From Myxococcus stipitatus (GTDB lineage: Bacteria > Myxococcota > Myxococcia > Myxococcales > Myxococcaceae), in NCBI RefSeq assembly GCF_021412625.1, contig NZ_JAKCFI010000011.1:186001-250000 (forward strand): a DNA stretch of 64,000 nucleotides. Direction: 5' to 3'. Every line of letters starts with the position of its first letter. The stretch's first letter is position 1. Shown here in pieces: positions 45,615 to 54,552 of the stretch. A program made the position numbers and the translations under genes. Under the pieces are notes generated by a model. The model saw nothing but the letters and a program-made list of their open reading frames with translations, ran no database searches and was not told the DNA's origin.

Positions 45615-46088
45615 GGAGAGGCCGGTGGACACGAGCGAGGAGTTTCAGGTCGAGGCGATGCGCTGAACTGTAGCCAATCCAGATAGAAAGCCGCAAATCT
45701 GCTGGAATTTTCTAGGAATAGCCCGTTTAGCGGGGTGTCGCGCCACCCGGTTCACGAGTGAAGCGAGTGCGGATCTACCTCAATCCGGGCCGAAGGAAAG
45801 ACGAATTCCCCCGGCGTGCTTCACGCAATCGTGACCTTCCGGCGCGCAATCCCCGGGAAACACGTTTCACGGAAAGTCTTGGGAAACACGAGGCCAGATT
45901 ACGAAAGATGAACCGGAAATCATTGACATGAGTGTTTTGCAAGGTTGGCGATCGAGGCAATTGCCCAGCCTCCGCTCGACTGTTCGGCCGGAGCGAACAG
46001 TGCTGACGGAGCCTGGGTGATTATCCCGGCGAGGAGAGGGCGCATCTTCTGTCCATACCGGCGCGGACGCTGGCGAGGAGAAGAGCCC
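45615..46088. other. 474-bp intergenic region with low-GC tracts and an operator-like inverted repeat
   Basis: No gene is visible. The part 45660-45940 is clearly less GC-rich than the rest of the window (for example TTTTCTAGGAATAGC near 45710 and CGGAAATCATTGACATG near 45910), as expected for upstream regulatory DNA of both the roadblock gene and the SDR gene. The only clear element is the inverted repeat at 45979-46001. No repeats, terminator or RNA gene were recognised. Confidence 0.5.
45979..46001. promoter_or_regulatory. Operator-like inverted repeat ACTGTTCG-N7-CGAACAGT
   Basis: A perfect 8-bp inverted repeat with a GCCGGAG spacer, 88 bp upstream of the SDR start. The TGTTCG/CGAACA half-sites are of the kind bound by TetR-family regulators. 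No regulator gene is adjacent, so control would be by one elsewhere. Confidence 0.6.
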
Positions 46089-46829
46089 ATGAAGACGCAG
46101 ACTCCGAAGGTTGCCCTCGTGACGGGCGCCTCGCGCGGCATCGGCGCCGCTGTCGCCCGGCGGCTCGCCCGGGAAGGTTTCTCGGTCGTCATCAACTACG
46201 CGGCGAGCGCGGAGCCCGCGGAGGCGCTGGTTCGCGACATCGAGCAGGCGGGCGGCGAGGCGCGGGCCGCGAAGGCGGACGTCAGCCGGACGGAGGAGGT
46301 GCGCAGGCTGTTCGACGCGGCGGAGACGGCCTTCGGTGGTGTGGACGTGCTGGTCAACAACGCGGGCATCATGCGGCTGTCGAGCATCGCGGAGACGGAC
46401 GACGCCTCGTTCGAGCGACAGGTCTCCATCAACCTGAGGGGCACGTTCAACACGCTGCGGGAGGCGGCGGCGCGGCTGCGCCGGGGCGGGCGCATCATCA
46501 ACTTCTCGTCGAGCGTGGTGGGCCTGCTCCAGCCGACCTACGCCGTCTATGCGGCCACCAAGGCGGGGGTCGAGGCGATGACGAGCGTGTTCGCCAAGGA
46601 GCTGCGAGGCCGCGACATCACCGTCAACGCGATCGCGCCGGGACCCACCGCCACGGAGCTGTTCCTCGACGGCAAGTCGCCGGAGCTGGTCGACCGGCTG
46701 GCGAAGCTGGCGCCCCTGGAGCGCCTGGGGCAGCCCGACGACATCGCCGCCGCGGTCGCCTTCCTGGCCGGTCCGGACGCCGGGTGGATCAACGGCCAGG
46801 TGCTGCGCGCCAATGGCGGCATCATCTGA
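46089..46829 (+). CDS. 3-oxoacyl-ACP-reductase-like short-chain dehydrogenase
   Basis: About 246 aa from ATG 46089, with GAGGAGAAGAG upstream. Classical SDR: TGASRGIGAAVARRLAREGFSVVINYAASA (NADPH preference suggested by the basic residue set), NNAGIM, INFSSSVVGLLQPTYAVYAATKAG (Ser and the Tyr-x3-Lys as YAATK), and APGPTATELF. The family includes FabG-like and glucose-dehydrogenase-like enzymes, with variable substrates. It stands alone, preceded by an operator-like repeat, which suggests induction by a small molecule. Confidence 0.94.
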   Translation: MKTQTPKVALVTGASRGIGAAVARRLAREGFSVVINYAASAEPAEALVRDIEQAGGEARAAKADVSRTEEVRRLFDAAETAFGGVDVLVNNAGIMRLSSIAETDDASFERQVSINLRGTFNTLREAAARLRRGGRIINFSSSVVGLLQPTYAVYAATKAGVEAMTSVFAKELRGRDITVNAIAPGPTATELFLDGKSPELVDRLAKLAPLERLGQPDDIAAAVAFLAGPDAGWINGQVLRANGGII

Positions 46830-47035
46830 TTCCAGCCCGCCGACGAGAGCTGCGGATTCCAAGTGGTTTCGCGGGTGTTTATGCAACTGTGATGTCGATT
46901 TGGTTCCTCGGTCTTTTCGTCCATCACAGCGCGGTTGTCCACGGAGCCACGCTGCTTCCGCCCTTCAGCACCGCTCGTACTCCTCCTACGTTCCAACGTG
47001 GAGCGCTGCACCATCCTCATGGGACCTGAGACGGA

Positions 47036-49111
47036 ATGAAGACGACGCGCGCGCTGATTCTCCCAGGCAAGACCCCACGCATCTGGCATGCCGAGCTCGA
47101 TGGAGCGCGCCTCGCCATCACCAGCGGTACGGCGAAGAAACCGTCGACGAAAGAAGAGACTTTCGAGCAGGAGCATGAGGCAGAGGACAAGTTCACCTCC
47201 GAGCTGCTCAAGAAGCTGCGTGGTGGGTATGTGCTCGATGGGGCCCAGGGGGGACTCGTCGCGCAGTTCAGTTCGACCACGACCGGCATCTCGAGCGTGT
47301 CGCCCGATGGCGAAACCGTGTGGGAGGTCGACGACCCCTCCGGCGTGCCGACGGCGAGGGTCTTCACGCGTTCGGGTCAATTGCTCGCGACGCATGACCT
47401 GCGCGCGCTCGGCATCCCCCAGGACCTGGTCGCTGATGTGGTGGCCTTGTCGAAAGACGCGGCGCTCATCGCGTGCGCCTCGACCGAGGTGTGGAAGCTC
47501 GACGGCACGAGCCTGCGCGTGTTCGCGAGCGTGGAGGGATGCTCCGGCCGCCTTCGCATGGGCGGAGATCGCGTGCTGCTGCGGGGGCACCGCGCACGAA
47601 TCACGCTGCTCGACCTCGAAGGCAATGTCGTCACCTCGCTCGAGAACGTGGAGGCGTGCGCTCTGAGCGACGATGGTCGGTACCTCGCGACGTGCGCGCG
47701 CGACGCGGGCGAGCTCATCGTGTGGAATGCGAAGGACGGCACCGAGGTACGTCGTTGCTCGCTCGGTGAGGGCCGCGGCGTGCACGACGTTGCCATCAAC
47801 GCGGAGCACGTCGCCGCCCTGTGGAGCTACTTCCCGGCCTCGTCGCGTCGCTCGACCCAGGCGTTCTCCATCGAGACCGGAGAGCAGGTGATGCCGCAGG
47901 TCTTCCCTGGATTCGACACCATCGGGAGCAGGGAGGCGCTCACGTCCACGGGCTTCGTCGTCGGCTTCGGCACGTTCTACACGGGCGAAGACGCCACGCC
48001 CGTGCGGGAGTACGTCGAGTTTACACGGGTGGGGTCTTCGCACGGCGTGCACGTCGCGTCGGGCGGTCGCTTCGTGCTCATGCGGAACAAGAGGGGCATC
48101 GTCGCGGTGTGGGACACCACGCAACTCCCGCGCGAACCGCCGAAGGTCGAATCCCGACCGAAGTCAAAGCTGCCCGCGCCGTCGACTGACTGGGGGGGGC
48201 CGAAGTCACCGGTGCCCGTTGTCACCGACGACGCGCTGATCATTCCGTTCGAACATGCCCCGGATGGTGGCGGGAAGGAGCTCCCCGGAGGACTCATCTA
48301 CAGCTCATTCGCCGACGAGGTGTCGACCTTCGTGGACTGCACGTCCTGGCCGCCGCGCACGTCGTCACGCATGCATGTTTTTGGCGCCGCGCGAACGGCG
48401 AGCGGTCTCTTCGTGTTGCAGCACCGCGACGGCCTGTGGCTCACGCGTGACTTCGCCGAGCGCGGGAAATTTGTGCCCCTTCCTCGCTACGCGGAAGTCG
48501 TCGGGGTTCTTGGCGAGGACCCGATCATCTTCGATTCCGACGGCCTCGTGCCGCCGCTGATCTGGCGCGGCGGCGAGTGGAAGGAAGTCACCGGGCTTCA
48601 CGACATCGACGCAGCGGGAGGCACTGGCGCCGTCAACCTGAGCGATGGCTTCGGTTTCATCACCTTTCGCGACGCCGCCTGGCGGGTCGATGAGCAGCAG
48701 CGCGCGACGAAGTTGTTCGACATGCGCGATGTGAACGCGTCGTGGGCGTTCCCGACCATCGATGGACGCTTCGTGAGCCCGCTCCCCGAAGGGAAGCTCG
48801 TCTTCTTCACGCGTGAAGGGCACCGACTCGTCATCGACATGAAGGAGAAGAGGAAGGTGAGCCTCGGCGTGCGCCCCATGCCGGGGCCGAACCGCTCACT
48901 CCTGGTCACCTATGGGGGGAGTTACGGCAAGAACAAGACGGAGTTCATCGGCGCCCGGATTTCGCTCTCCGGCGGCAGGCCCACTCCACTCAGGCGCGCC
49001 GACTTCGGCCTCGACGCCGAGGACGAGGTCGCCGATCTCTTCATGTGTGGTGATGAGGTGCTGGCCTACGTCGAAGGCAACGTGTTCCACCGGCTGCGAC
49101 GCAATCCCTGA
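47036..49111 (+). CDS. WGR-like domain plus beta-propeller protein
   Basis: 691 aa. The first ~65 residues resemble a WGR domain (RIWHAELDGARLAITSGTAKKPSTKEETFEQEHEAEDKFTSELLKKLRGGYV), the module that binds nucleic acid in PARP1 and is common in bacterial DNA-binding and molybdate-metabolism proteins; the eponymous Gly-Arg is altered, so binding may be changed. Residues ~90-680 form WD40-like repeats (SVSPDGETVWEVDDPSGVPTARVF, CALSDDGRYLATCARDAGELIVWNAKDGTEVRR, ATKLFDMRDVNASWAFPTIDGRFVSPLPEGKLVFFT). Cytoplasmic. I know no function for this combination, though such proteins often scaffold. It stands alone; both flanking gaps are ~200-290 bp. Confidence 0.8.
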   Translation: MKTTRALILPGKTPRIWHAELDGARLAITSGTAKKPSTKEETFEQEHEAEDKFTSELLKKLRGGYVLDGAQGGLVAQFSSTTTGISSVSPDGETVWEVDDPSGVPTARVFTRSGQLLATHDLRALGIPQDLVADVVALSKDAALIACASTEVWKLDGTSLRVFASVEGCSGRLRMGGDRVLLRGHRARITLLDLEGNVVTSLENVEACALSDDGRYLATCARDAGELIVWNAKDGTEVRRCSLGEGRGVHDVAINAEHVAALWSYFPASSRRSTQAFSIETGEQVMPQVFPGFDTIGSREALTSTGFVVGFGTFYTGEDATPVREYVEFTRVGSSHGVHVASGGRFVLMRNKRGIVAVWDTTQLPREPPKVESRPKSKLPAPSTDWGGPKSPVPVVTDDALIIPFEHAPDGGGKELPGGLIYSSFADEVSTFVDCTSWPPRTSSRMHVFGAARTASGLFVLQHRDGLWLTRDFAERGKFVPLPRYAEVVGVLGEDPIIFDSDGLVPPLIWRGGEWKEVTGLHDIDAAGGTGAVNLSDGFGFITFRDAAWRVDEQQRATKLFDMRDVNASWAFPTIDGRFVSPLPEGKLVFFTREGHRLVIDMKEKRKVSLGVRPMPGPNRSLLVTYGGSYGKNKTEFIGARISLSGGRPTPLRRADFGLDAEDEVADLFMCGDEVLAYVEGNVFHRLRRNP

Positions 49112-49404
49112 CCGTCACCCCGCATCGTCTTCTTCGTCGCTGGGCTCGGACTCGTCGCGTACCTGCAACCCGTGCCTCCCCAACATCCGGTTGCTGCGTC
49201 GTGCGAGCGTCGAGGCCACGCCCGCCAGTGCGTCGATGCGGGTGGGCGGGGCGGGCGGGGTCGTCGACGCCGAGCCCGTCCTTCGTTCGCGGCCCCGAGG
49301 GCAACCTGATGCTGTCGAAGCAGGTCGGTGCGCTACACCTTCGCTCACGGCGGGAGGATTTCATCCGGAGGGAGCACTAGGATGGTCCCGATGAGGGAGC
49401 ATCC

Positions 49405-49818
49405 TTGAGTGGCGAGGGCCCGCGCCCCGCGGGTGACGTGTTGCTGGGCCTGACGCGGTTCCGGGTGGGTCGGTTCCTGCTGTGGACAGCCGCGGCGCTG
49501 TTGGGCTTGATGGGGCTGGTGCCAGGGCCGGAGCGTTGGAACATCCTGGCGGTCGCCGCCGTCTCCGCGTTGTTCGCCGCGTATGGCTCGTGGGCGGCGT
49601 GGTACGAGGAGCGCCAGTCGCCAGACCGGGCATCGCTGAGCTGGCTGATTCCCCGGCTGGCGCTCGGAGGGGTGTTCCTGGGAGGCGCGCTGTTGCTGGT
49701 GTGGTGGCGGCGGCGTCGCTTCGGGAGCGCGCCGCCCCTGCCTCCACCGAGCCAGGAGGAGGTGGACCGGTGGGCCACTGACGAACTTCGCGCCCCCGTC
49801 GTGGAGGGCATGGAGTGA
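49405..49818 (+). CDS. Small membrane protein, hypothetical
   Basis: 137 aa. The TTG start is supported by AGGGAG at 49394-49399 at the right distance; no in-frame ATG is nearer. Three hydrophobic segments (FLLWTAAALLGLMGLVPG, WNILAVAAVSALFAAYGSWAAW, LALGGVFLGGALLLVWW) and a Pro-rich C-terminal tail (APPLPPPSQEEVDRWATDELRAPVV). It overlaps the next gene by 4 bp (GTGA), so both are translated together. No family recognised. Confidence 0.7.
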   Translation: MSGEGPRPAGDVLLGLTRFRVGRFLLWTAAALLGLMGLVPGPERWNILAVAAVSALFAAYGSWAAWYEERQSPDRASLSWLIPRLALGGVFLGGALLLVWWRRRRFGSAPPLPPPSQEEVDRWATDELRAPVVEGME

Positions 49819-50582
49819 GCGCGGTCGTGGAGGTGGAGGCACGGGCCTCCGTGGCGTCCCGTCAGCGGATGGCGCAATGGGCGCGAGGCGGGCTCGGCGT
49901 CTTCGTGAGCCTGGTGCCGAGGTTGCTGGGCGCGGGGGCGTGGGGCGCGCTCAAGGGCGCCATCTCGTTCGGTGCGTTCGGGCTGCTCATGGCGCTCGCC
50001 TTCGCGCTCTCCCCGCGTGTCACGGGAGGCGCTCCCATTCCGACAGGCCTGCTCGCGCTGAGCTTCGTGGTGACGCCGCTCGCGCTGGCGCTGTCCGGGG
50101 GCTACGTGTTGATGCTCCAGGGCGTGGGCGAGCGGCTCGCGCGGGAGGTCCAGGAGCGGCGGCTGATGGGCTACGCCTACGCGATCCTCAAGCCCTCGGC
50201 GCTGTTGGTGGCCCGGCGGCTGCGCGGACGGGAGGGGCTGGGGCGGGCCGAGCTCCTCCAGACCATCGAGGAGTCCGTGGGCGAGCGGATGCGGGACCTG
50301 GCGCCGGAGCGGGACGCGGCGCCGTCTCGGTTGGAATGGGCGGAGGAGTTCCTCATGGAGCAGTCGCGTCGGGTGCTGGGGCTCATCGCCCTGCGCTCGG
50401 TGCTGACCGCTCCGGACGTGCCTTCGGCCATCCACGCGCTCGAGTCACTCGCCATCGACCGCCTGGAGACGGCGCTGGTGGAGACGCTGGAAGACCTGTT
50501 CTTCCTCCAGCGGCTGGTGGCCTTGGGGCTCGGCGTCCTCGTCGCGGCTGTCCCCACGCTCGTGCTGCTGTTCACCCGGTGA
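49815..50582 (+). CDS. Membrane protein with cytosolic helical domain, hypothetical
   Basis: 255 aa from GTG 49815, overlapping the preceding gene by 4 bp. Three or so hydrophobic segments near 30-105 (VSLVPRLLGAGAWGALKGAISFGAFGLLMALAFALSP, GLLALSFVVTPLALALSGGYVLM) and one at the C-terminus (LVALGLGVLVAAVPTLVLLF). Between them is a charged helical stretch of ~120 residues (LKPSALLVARRLRGREGLGRAELLQTIEESVGERMRDLAPERDAAP). Together with its partner this looks like a two-gene membrane complex. No function recognised. Confidence 0.75.
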   Translation: MSAVVEVEARASVASRQRMAQWARGGLGVFVSLVPRLLGAGAWGALKGAISFGAFGLLMALAFALSPRVTGGAPIPTGLLALSFVVTPLALALSGGYVLMLQGVGERLAREVQERRLMGYAYAILKPSALLVARRLRGREGLGRAELLQTIEESVGERMRDLAPERDAAPSRLEWAEEFLMEQSRRVLGLIALRSVLTAPDVPSAIHALESLAIDRLETALVETLEDLFFLQRLVALGLGVLVAAVPTLVLLFTR

Positions 50583-50593
50583 GCCGCGGAGCC

Positions 50594-51343
50594 TCAGGGC
50601 TCGCGGGGCTGCAGCCGGACGTCGTCGATGTAGAGGAACCGATCACCCAGCTGTTCGATGACCAGCTCGGCGAGCGCGTTGGCGGCGTTGGCCGGCGCGG
50701 TGACATCCATCCCGTCCTGGGTCCATTCGAGGACGGGGACCACGTCGGGCGTGACGTTGTGATAGTCCGTGCGAATCCATTGGTAGGCGGCGTCGAACCA
50801 CGCGACGCGCACCTGGACGGCGCCACGCTGCGGCGTCGCGGTGGGGAACCACGAATACGAACGGACCCAGACGGAGAGGCGGTAATCCGCGTCCGAGACG
50901 ACCGGGAAGAAGGACGAAACGAGGACGTACTTGTCGACGCACCCGTCCTTCGCGAGCGTCATCTGGCTTCCAGGGACGCAGGGATAGACGACCAGCGAGG
51001 TCGCGTGGGGGACGCGGCGGTTGGCGAGCGGCGCCGCGGGGTTGTGCCCCTCGGCGTAGAGGAAGGACAGCCCCTCGTGGTGCTGGTGGGGGGGCTGGAT
51101 GCGCCAGCCCGTGGGAAGGCCCGACGGCCAGTCGCACTCCGTCTGCCCCGCGACGACGTAGCACGAGCCCATGTCGCGCGTTTCGAAGTCCCCGTTGAAG
51201 CCCGGCTCCGGCGCGATGGCCTTGGGCGTGGTGGTGTCGCTTCGCGCGGTGCCGACCTCCTCACCCGTCGGGGGCGAGGCGTCCTGGGGGGCGGGCTCAC
51301 AACCGGCGAGGACCAGCAGGACTGGGATGAGGGCTCGGCGCAT
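50594..51343 (-). CDS. Lipoprotein with jelly-roll-like domain
   Basis: 249 aa. Lipobox VLLVLAGC-E at about residue 15. After a linker, residues ~50-245 form a beta domain with conserved turns: FNGDFETRDMGSCYVVAGQTECDWPSGLPTGWRIQPPHQHHEGLSFLYAEGHNPAAP, then DYRLSVWVRSYSWFPTATPQRGAVQVRVAWFDAAYQWIRTDYHNVTPD, ending YIDDVRLQP. That terminal xIDDVxL strand is the hallmark of carbohydrate-binding-module-like jelly-roll domains. It is probably an outer-surface sugar-binding lipoprotein. It is the last gene before the encapsulin operon, with its start 137 bp from the operon end. Confidence 0.8.
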   Translation of the reverse strand: MRRALIPVLLVLAGCEPAPQDASPPTGEEVGTARSDTTTPKAIAPEPGFNGDFETRDMGSCYVVAGQTECDWPSGLPTGWRIQPPHQHHEGLSFLYAEGHNPAAPLANRRVPHATSLVVYPCVPGSQMTLAKDGCVDKYVLVSSFFPVVSDADYRLSVWVRSYSWFPTATPQRGAVQVRVAWFDAAYQWIRTDYHNVTPDVVPVLEWTQDGMDVTAPANAANALAELVIEQLGDRFLYIDDVRLQPREP

Positions 51344-51480
51344 GCGACGGGGCTCCTTGTGGCGACTACATAGCCCAGCCGGGGCGATGCGCGAAGCCGG
51401 GTTCGACCGGCCTCGCCGTGACGCGGAGGGTCGTCGCCCACCTGGGAGACGACGTGCGGGGGCCGGTGAGGGGCAGGGGG

Positions 51481-52620
51481 CTACATCCCCGAGGTCTGGG
51501 CAATGATCTCCTTCATCATCTCGGAGGTCCCGCCGCCGATGGTGAGCATGCGCACGTCCCTCCAGGCTCGCGCGATGTTCGTCTCCTCGATGTAGCCCAT
51601 GCCTCCATGGAACTGCTGGCAGTCGTAGGCCACCCGCTGCGCGAGGTCCGCCGTGTAGAGCTTCACCATGGAGATCTCCTTCAGCGGCCTGCGCTTGCGC
51701 TGGAAGAGGTCCACCGTGTTGTAGGTGAGCTGCCGCGCGGCCGCCACCGAGGTCAGGTGTTCGGCGAACCGGTGGCGCCAGACCTGGTACTCGATGAGCC
51801 GCTTGCCGAAGGCCTCTCGCTGGCGACCGTGGCGGATGGCGTCCTCGAGCATCCGCTGCATCATGGCGACGGTGTGGATGCCCGTCACCAGCCGCTCGCC
51901 CTGGAAGCCGTTCATGATGTGGTAGAGGCCGTCATTCTCCCGGCCCAGCACGTACCGCGCGGGGATGCGGCACTCCTCGAAGAAGAGGATGGCCGTGTCG
52001 GAGGAGCGGTGCCCCAGCTTGTCGAGCTTCTTCGACACGCAGAAGCCCTTCACGTCCGTGGGGAACGTCACCAGCGAGATGCCCGCGGCGCCCGGTCCCC
52101 CCGTTCTCACCGCCAGCACCAGGAAGTCCGCCCGCGTGCCGTTGGTGATCCACATCTTCGAACCGTCGATGACGTAGTCGTCCCCCTCCCGCCTCGCGGT
52201 GGTCCGCAGGTTCGCCAGGTCCGAACCCGCGCCCGGCTCGCTCATCGCCAGGGCGGCGATCCGCTCCCCCGTGAGCGCTGGCGCGAGGAACTCGCGCTTC
52301 TGTTCCTCGGTGCCCACGTCGTTGATGATGGGCGTGGCCATCTGTCCCTGGACCATCAGCGCCAGGCTCACGCCCGCGTTGTCGCCGCGCGCCAGCTCCT
52401 CGGCGAAGACGGTCACGAACCAGTAGTCCAGCCCGCTGCCGCCGTACTTCGGATCATGATGGATGCCGAAGAGGCCCAGCTCGCCGCACTTGCGGAAGAG
52501 CTCTCGCGGAAAGAGGCCCGCCTGGTCCCACTCCAGGGCGTGGGGGGCCAGCTCCTTGTCCACGAAGCGTCGGACCATCTTCCGGAAGGCCTCGTGCTCC
52601 TCGGTGAAGGGATGGGTCAT
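51481..52620 (-). CDS. Acyl-CoA dehydrogenase in the amino-group-carrier cluster
   Basis: 379 aa, full length for the FAD acyl-CoA dehydrogenase family. Motifs: ALAMSEPGAGSDLANLRTTARREGDDYVIDGSKMWITNGTRADFLVL (FAD and substrate), the FGKRLIEYQVWRHRFAE helix, and QQFHGGMGYIEETNIARAWRDVRMLTIGGGTSEMMKEIIA. In the family the base Glu is near the GGTSEMM or GYIEE segments; GYIEETNIARAWRD matches the usual isovaleryl/short-chain pattern. It overlaps the next gene by 4 bp (ATGA) and is the last gene of the operon. It could oxidise a carrier- or CoA-bound intermediate, or the acyl chain activated by the AMP ligase. Confidence 0.9.
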   Translation of the reverse strand: MTHPFTEEHEAFRKMVRRFVDKELAPHALEWDQAGLFPRELFRKCGELGLFGIHHDPKYGGSGLDYWFVTVFAEELARGDNAGVSLALMVQGQMATPIINDVGTEEQKREFLAPALTGERIAALAMSEPGAGSDLANLRTTARREGDDYVIDGSKMWITNGTRADFLVLAVRTGGPGAAGISLVTFPTDVKGFCVSKKLDKLGHRSSDTAILFFEECRIPARYVLGRENDGLYHIMNGFQGERLVTGIHTVAMMQRMLEDAIRHGRQREAFGKRLIEYQVWRHRFAEHLTSVAAARQLTYNTVDLFQRKRRPLKEISMVKLYTADLAQRVAYDCQQFHGGMGYIEETNIARAWRDVRMLTIGGGTSEMMKEIIAQTSGM

Positions 52621-53678
52621 GGCCGGGTCGGGAGCAGGGTGAGCACGCGCGCGAGGACCGCGATCCCTTCCTCGTATTCGTCCAGGCGGATGTGCTCATG
52701 GGGGGTGTGGTCCAGGGAGGAGTCTCCGGGGCCGTAGGCGAGCGTGGGCACCCGCCACGCCCGCGCCACGGTGTTCCAGTCGGAAGTCCCCGTCTTCAGC
52801 CGGAGCGTCGGCCTGGCGCCGCGCTCGCGGATGGCCTTCTTGAACGCGCGGGAGAGCTCGTCGTTCCCGTCCGTGCTGACGGCGCCCTTGTTGGAGAGCG
52901 CCTTCACGTCGACGCCGGGAACGCCGCCCAGCAGCGACAGCAGCCGCTCGCCATCCGTGTCGGGCCCGGTGCGGATGTTGACGCTGGCCCGGGCCCACTC
53001 CTCGGTCTCCGTGGTGCCCGTCTGGAAGGACGTCAGCGAGGGGAGGTCCTGCTCGAAGAGCGGGCGCACGCGGTTCCATTCGTCGCAGCGAGCGCGCAAC
53101 GTGCTCCAGGCCTCGACGAGGTGCTCGGCGGCGGCGCGGTAGTCGCGGCTCGCCGTGTGGCGCAGGCTCGCGCGGTACTCGAGCTCGGCCCGGACCAGCC
53201 CCTTGTACCCGATGGTGAGCGCGTGGGCGCCGCTCGGCTCGCCGTTGATGACGAAGTCCGGACGGTACCGCTCCCGCACGTGGAAGGCGCCACGGGTGAT
53301 GGCCACCTCCTCCTCGACGCACCCCAGCAACAGGAACTGCTTCCCGGCTCGCTCGCTCTCGTCGAGCAGCTCCACGGCCTCGACGAAGGCGCCAATGGCC
53401 CCCTTGGCGTCCACGGCGCCGCGCCCGTAGAGCCGTCCGTCCTCGATGCGCACCGGCACCTCACCGGGGACCGTGTCGATGTGCCCGAGCAGCGCGATGC
53501 ACGTGTCGCCGTCGCCCAGGGTGGCGATGGTGTTGCCCACCTCGTCCGTGTGCGCGCGCCACCCCCGCTGCCCGAGCCGCTCCGCCAGGGCCCGGGAGAA
53601 GGCCTGCTCGTGGTGGCTGGGGCTGGGCTGCTCCACCATCCACTGGAGGAACTCGATCGTCTTCTCACGTGCCCGCAT
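52617..53678 (-). CDS. M20 amidohydrolase, LysK-like (releases product from the amino-group carrier)
   Basis: 353 aa, M20 metallopeptidase. Metal ligands: LLGHIDTVPGEVPV (His, Asp), LYGRGAVDAKGAIGAFVEAVELL and LLGCVEEEVAITRGAFH (Glu-Glu); further DFVINGEPSGAHALTIGYKGLVRAELEYR. The EVPVRIEDGRLYGRGAVDAKG pattern matches LysK, which in LysW pathways hydrolyses the isopeptide bond to free lysine or ornithine from the carrier protein. Here it should free the finished amino acid, or an aminated intermediate, from the LysW-like carrier. It overlaps LysZ-like by 14 bp upstream and the acyl-CoA dehydrogenase by 4 bp downstream. Confidence 0.9.
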   Translation of the reverse strand: MRAREKTIEFLQWMVEQPSPSHHEQAFSRALAERLGQRGWRAHTDEVGNTIATLGDGDTCIALLGHIDTVPGEVPVRIEDGRLYGRGAVDAKGAIGAFVEAVELLDESERAGKQFLLLGCVEEEVAITRGAFHVRERYRPDFVINGEPSGAHALTIGYKGLVRAELEYRASLRHTASRDYRAAAEHLVEAWSTLRARCDEWNRVRPLFEQDLPSLTSFQTGTTETEEWARASVNIRTGPDTDGERLLSLLGGVPGVDVKALSNKGAVSTDGNDELSRAFKKAIRERGARPTLRLKTGTSDWNTVARAWRVPTLAYGPGDSSLDHTPHEHIRLDEYEEGIAVLARVLTLLPTRP

Positions 53679-54552
53679 TCGTGGCCTCCTTCGGTTTCCG
53701 GGGGAGGGTGAACTTCGTGCCGGACTCCTCGGTGAGGGCGACGAAGACCGGCCGGGGCACGCGAGAGGAGCTCACGTAGACCGAGGGGACGCCGCCCTGC
53801 AGCGCCCTGCTCGCGGCGTCCAGCTTGTAGCGCATGCGGCCGGCGGCCAACTGCATGCAGCCCGCGACGTCGTCGCTGGAGCGGATGAGCGTCAGGGGCT
53901 CGTTGGGGTTCTCCAGCAGCCCCGGCACGTTCGACAGCATGACGAGCGCGCGGGCGCCGAGCGCGGTGGAGATCGACGCGGCGATCTGATCCGCGTCGAC
54001 GTTCACGAGCACGCCCGTCTCCGTGACGGCGGGTGGGCAGATGACGGGCACGTAGCCCTGGTCCTGCAAGGTCGACAGGAGGCCCGTGTTCACCGACTGG
54101 AGCTCTCCGGCCAGGTGCTCGCGATCGATGCGGACCCGCCCTCCGACGTTGACCTTCAGTGGAGGCCGCCGCTTCGCGACGAGCATCCGCCCGTCCGCGC
54201 CGCACAGCCCCACGCCGGGGACGCCACGCTCCGCGAGCGCGAGGACGACGCGTTTGTTCACCTCGCCCACCCACGCCATCATCAGGACGCGCAGCGTGGT
54301 GGCGTGGGTGAGGCGGACCACGGTGCCGGTGGGGGTCGTCACCTCGGGGCGCTCCAGCGCGAAGGCCTTCAGCACGCGCTCGCCGGCCTCGGAGCCTCCG
54401 TTCACCACCACCACGCGCTCGCCGTGACGGATGAGCTCCGCGACGTCGTTGCAGACGTTCTCGAGGTCGACCCCCGCGGCGCCGCCAATCTTCACCACGA
54501 TGGGGCGGACGGCGGCGGCGGCCAGGTTGCTGGAGGGGAGGGGGGCGTTCAT
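53665..54552 (-). CDS. Amino-acid kinase, LysZ/ArgB-like
   Basis: 295 aa, amino-acid kinase fold as in N-acetylglutamate kinase. Motifs: IVVKIGGAAGVDLENVCNDVAELIRHGERVVVVNGGSEAGERVLKAF (ATP and substrate), LQDQGYVPVICPPAVTETGVLVNVDADQIAASISTALGARALVMLSNVPGLLENP (nucleotide site). In the LysW pathway this enzyme phosphorylates the gamma-carboxylate of the glutamyl/aminoadipyl unit carried on LysW, for reduction by LysY. Its neighbours here (LysY, LysX, LysW) complete that set. Overlaps SDR upstream by 4 bp and LysK by 14 bp downstream. Confidence 0.92.
   Translation of the reverse strand: MNAPLPSSNLAAAAVRPIVVKIGGAAGVDLENVCNDVAELIRHGERVVVVNGGSEAGERVLKAFALERPEVTTPTGTVVRLTHATTLRVLMMAWVGEVNKRVVLALAERGVPGVGLCGADGRMLVAKRRPPLKVNVGGRVRIDREHLAGELQSVNTGLLSTLQDQGYVPVICPPAVTETGVLVNVDADQIAASISTALGARALVMLSNVPGLLENPNEPLTLIRSSDDVAGCMQLAAGRMRYKLDAASRALQGGVPSVYVSSSRVPRPVFVALTEESGTKFTLPRKPKEATNAGT

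Noticed and set aside
49112..49404. Possible remnant of a VOC/glyoxalase-like gene (FVRGPEGNLMLSKQVG near 49280)
   Set aside because: Only a short stretch resembles the family, the rest does not align, and no start or stop frame of suitable length exists.
51344..51480. A terminator or small gene between the lipoprotein and the encapsulin operon
   Set aside because: The 137-bp stretch has only weak imperfect pairings and no coding pattern.
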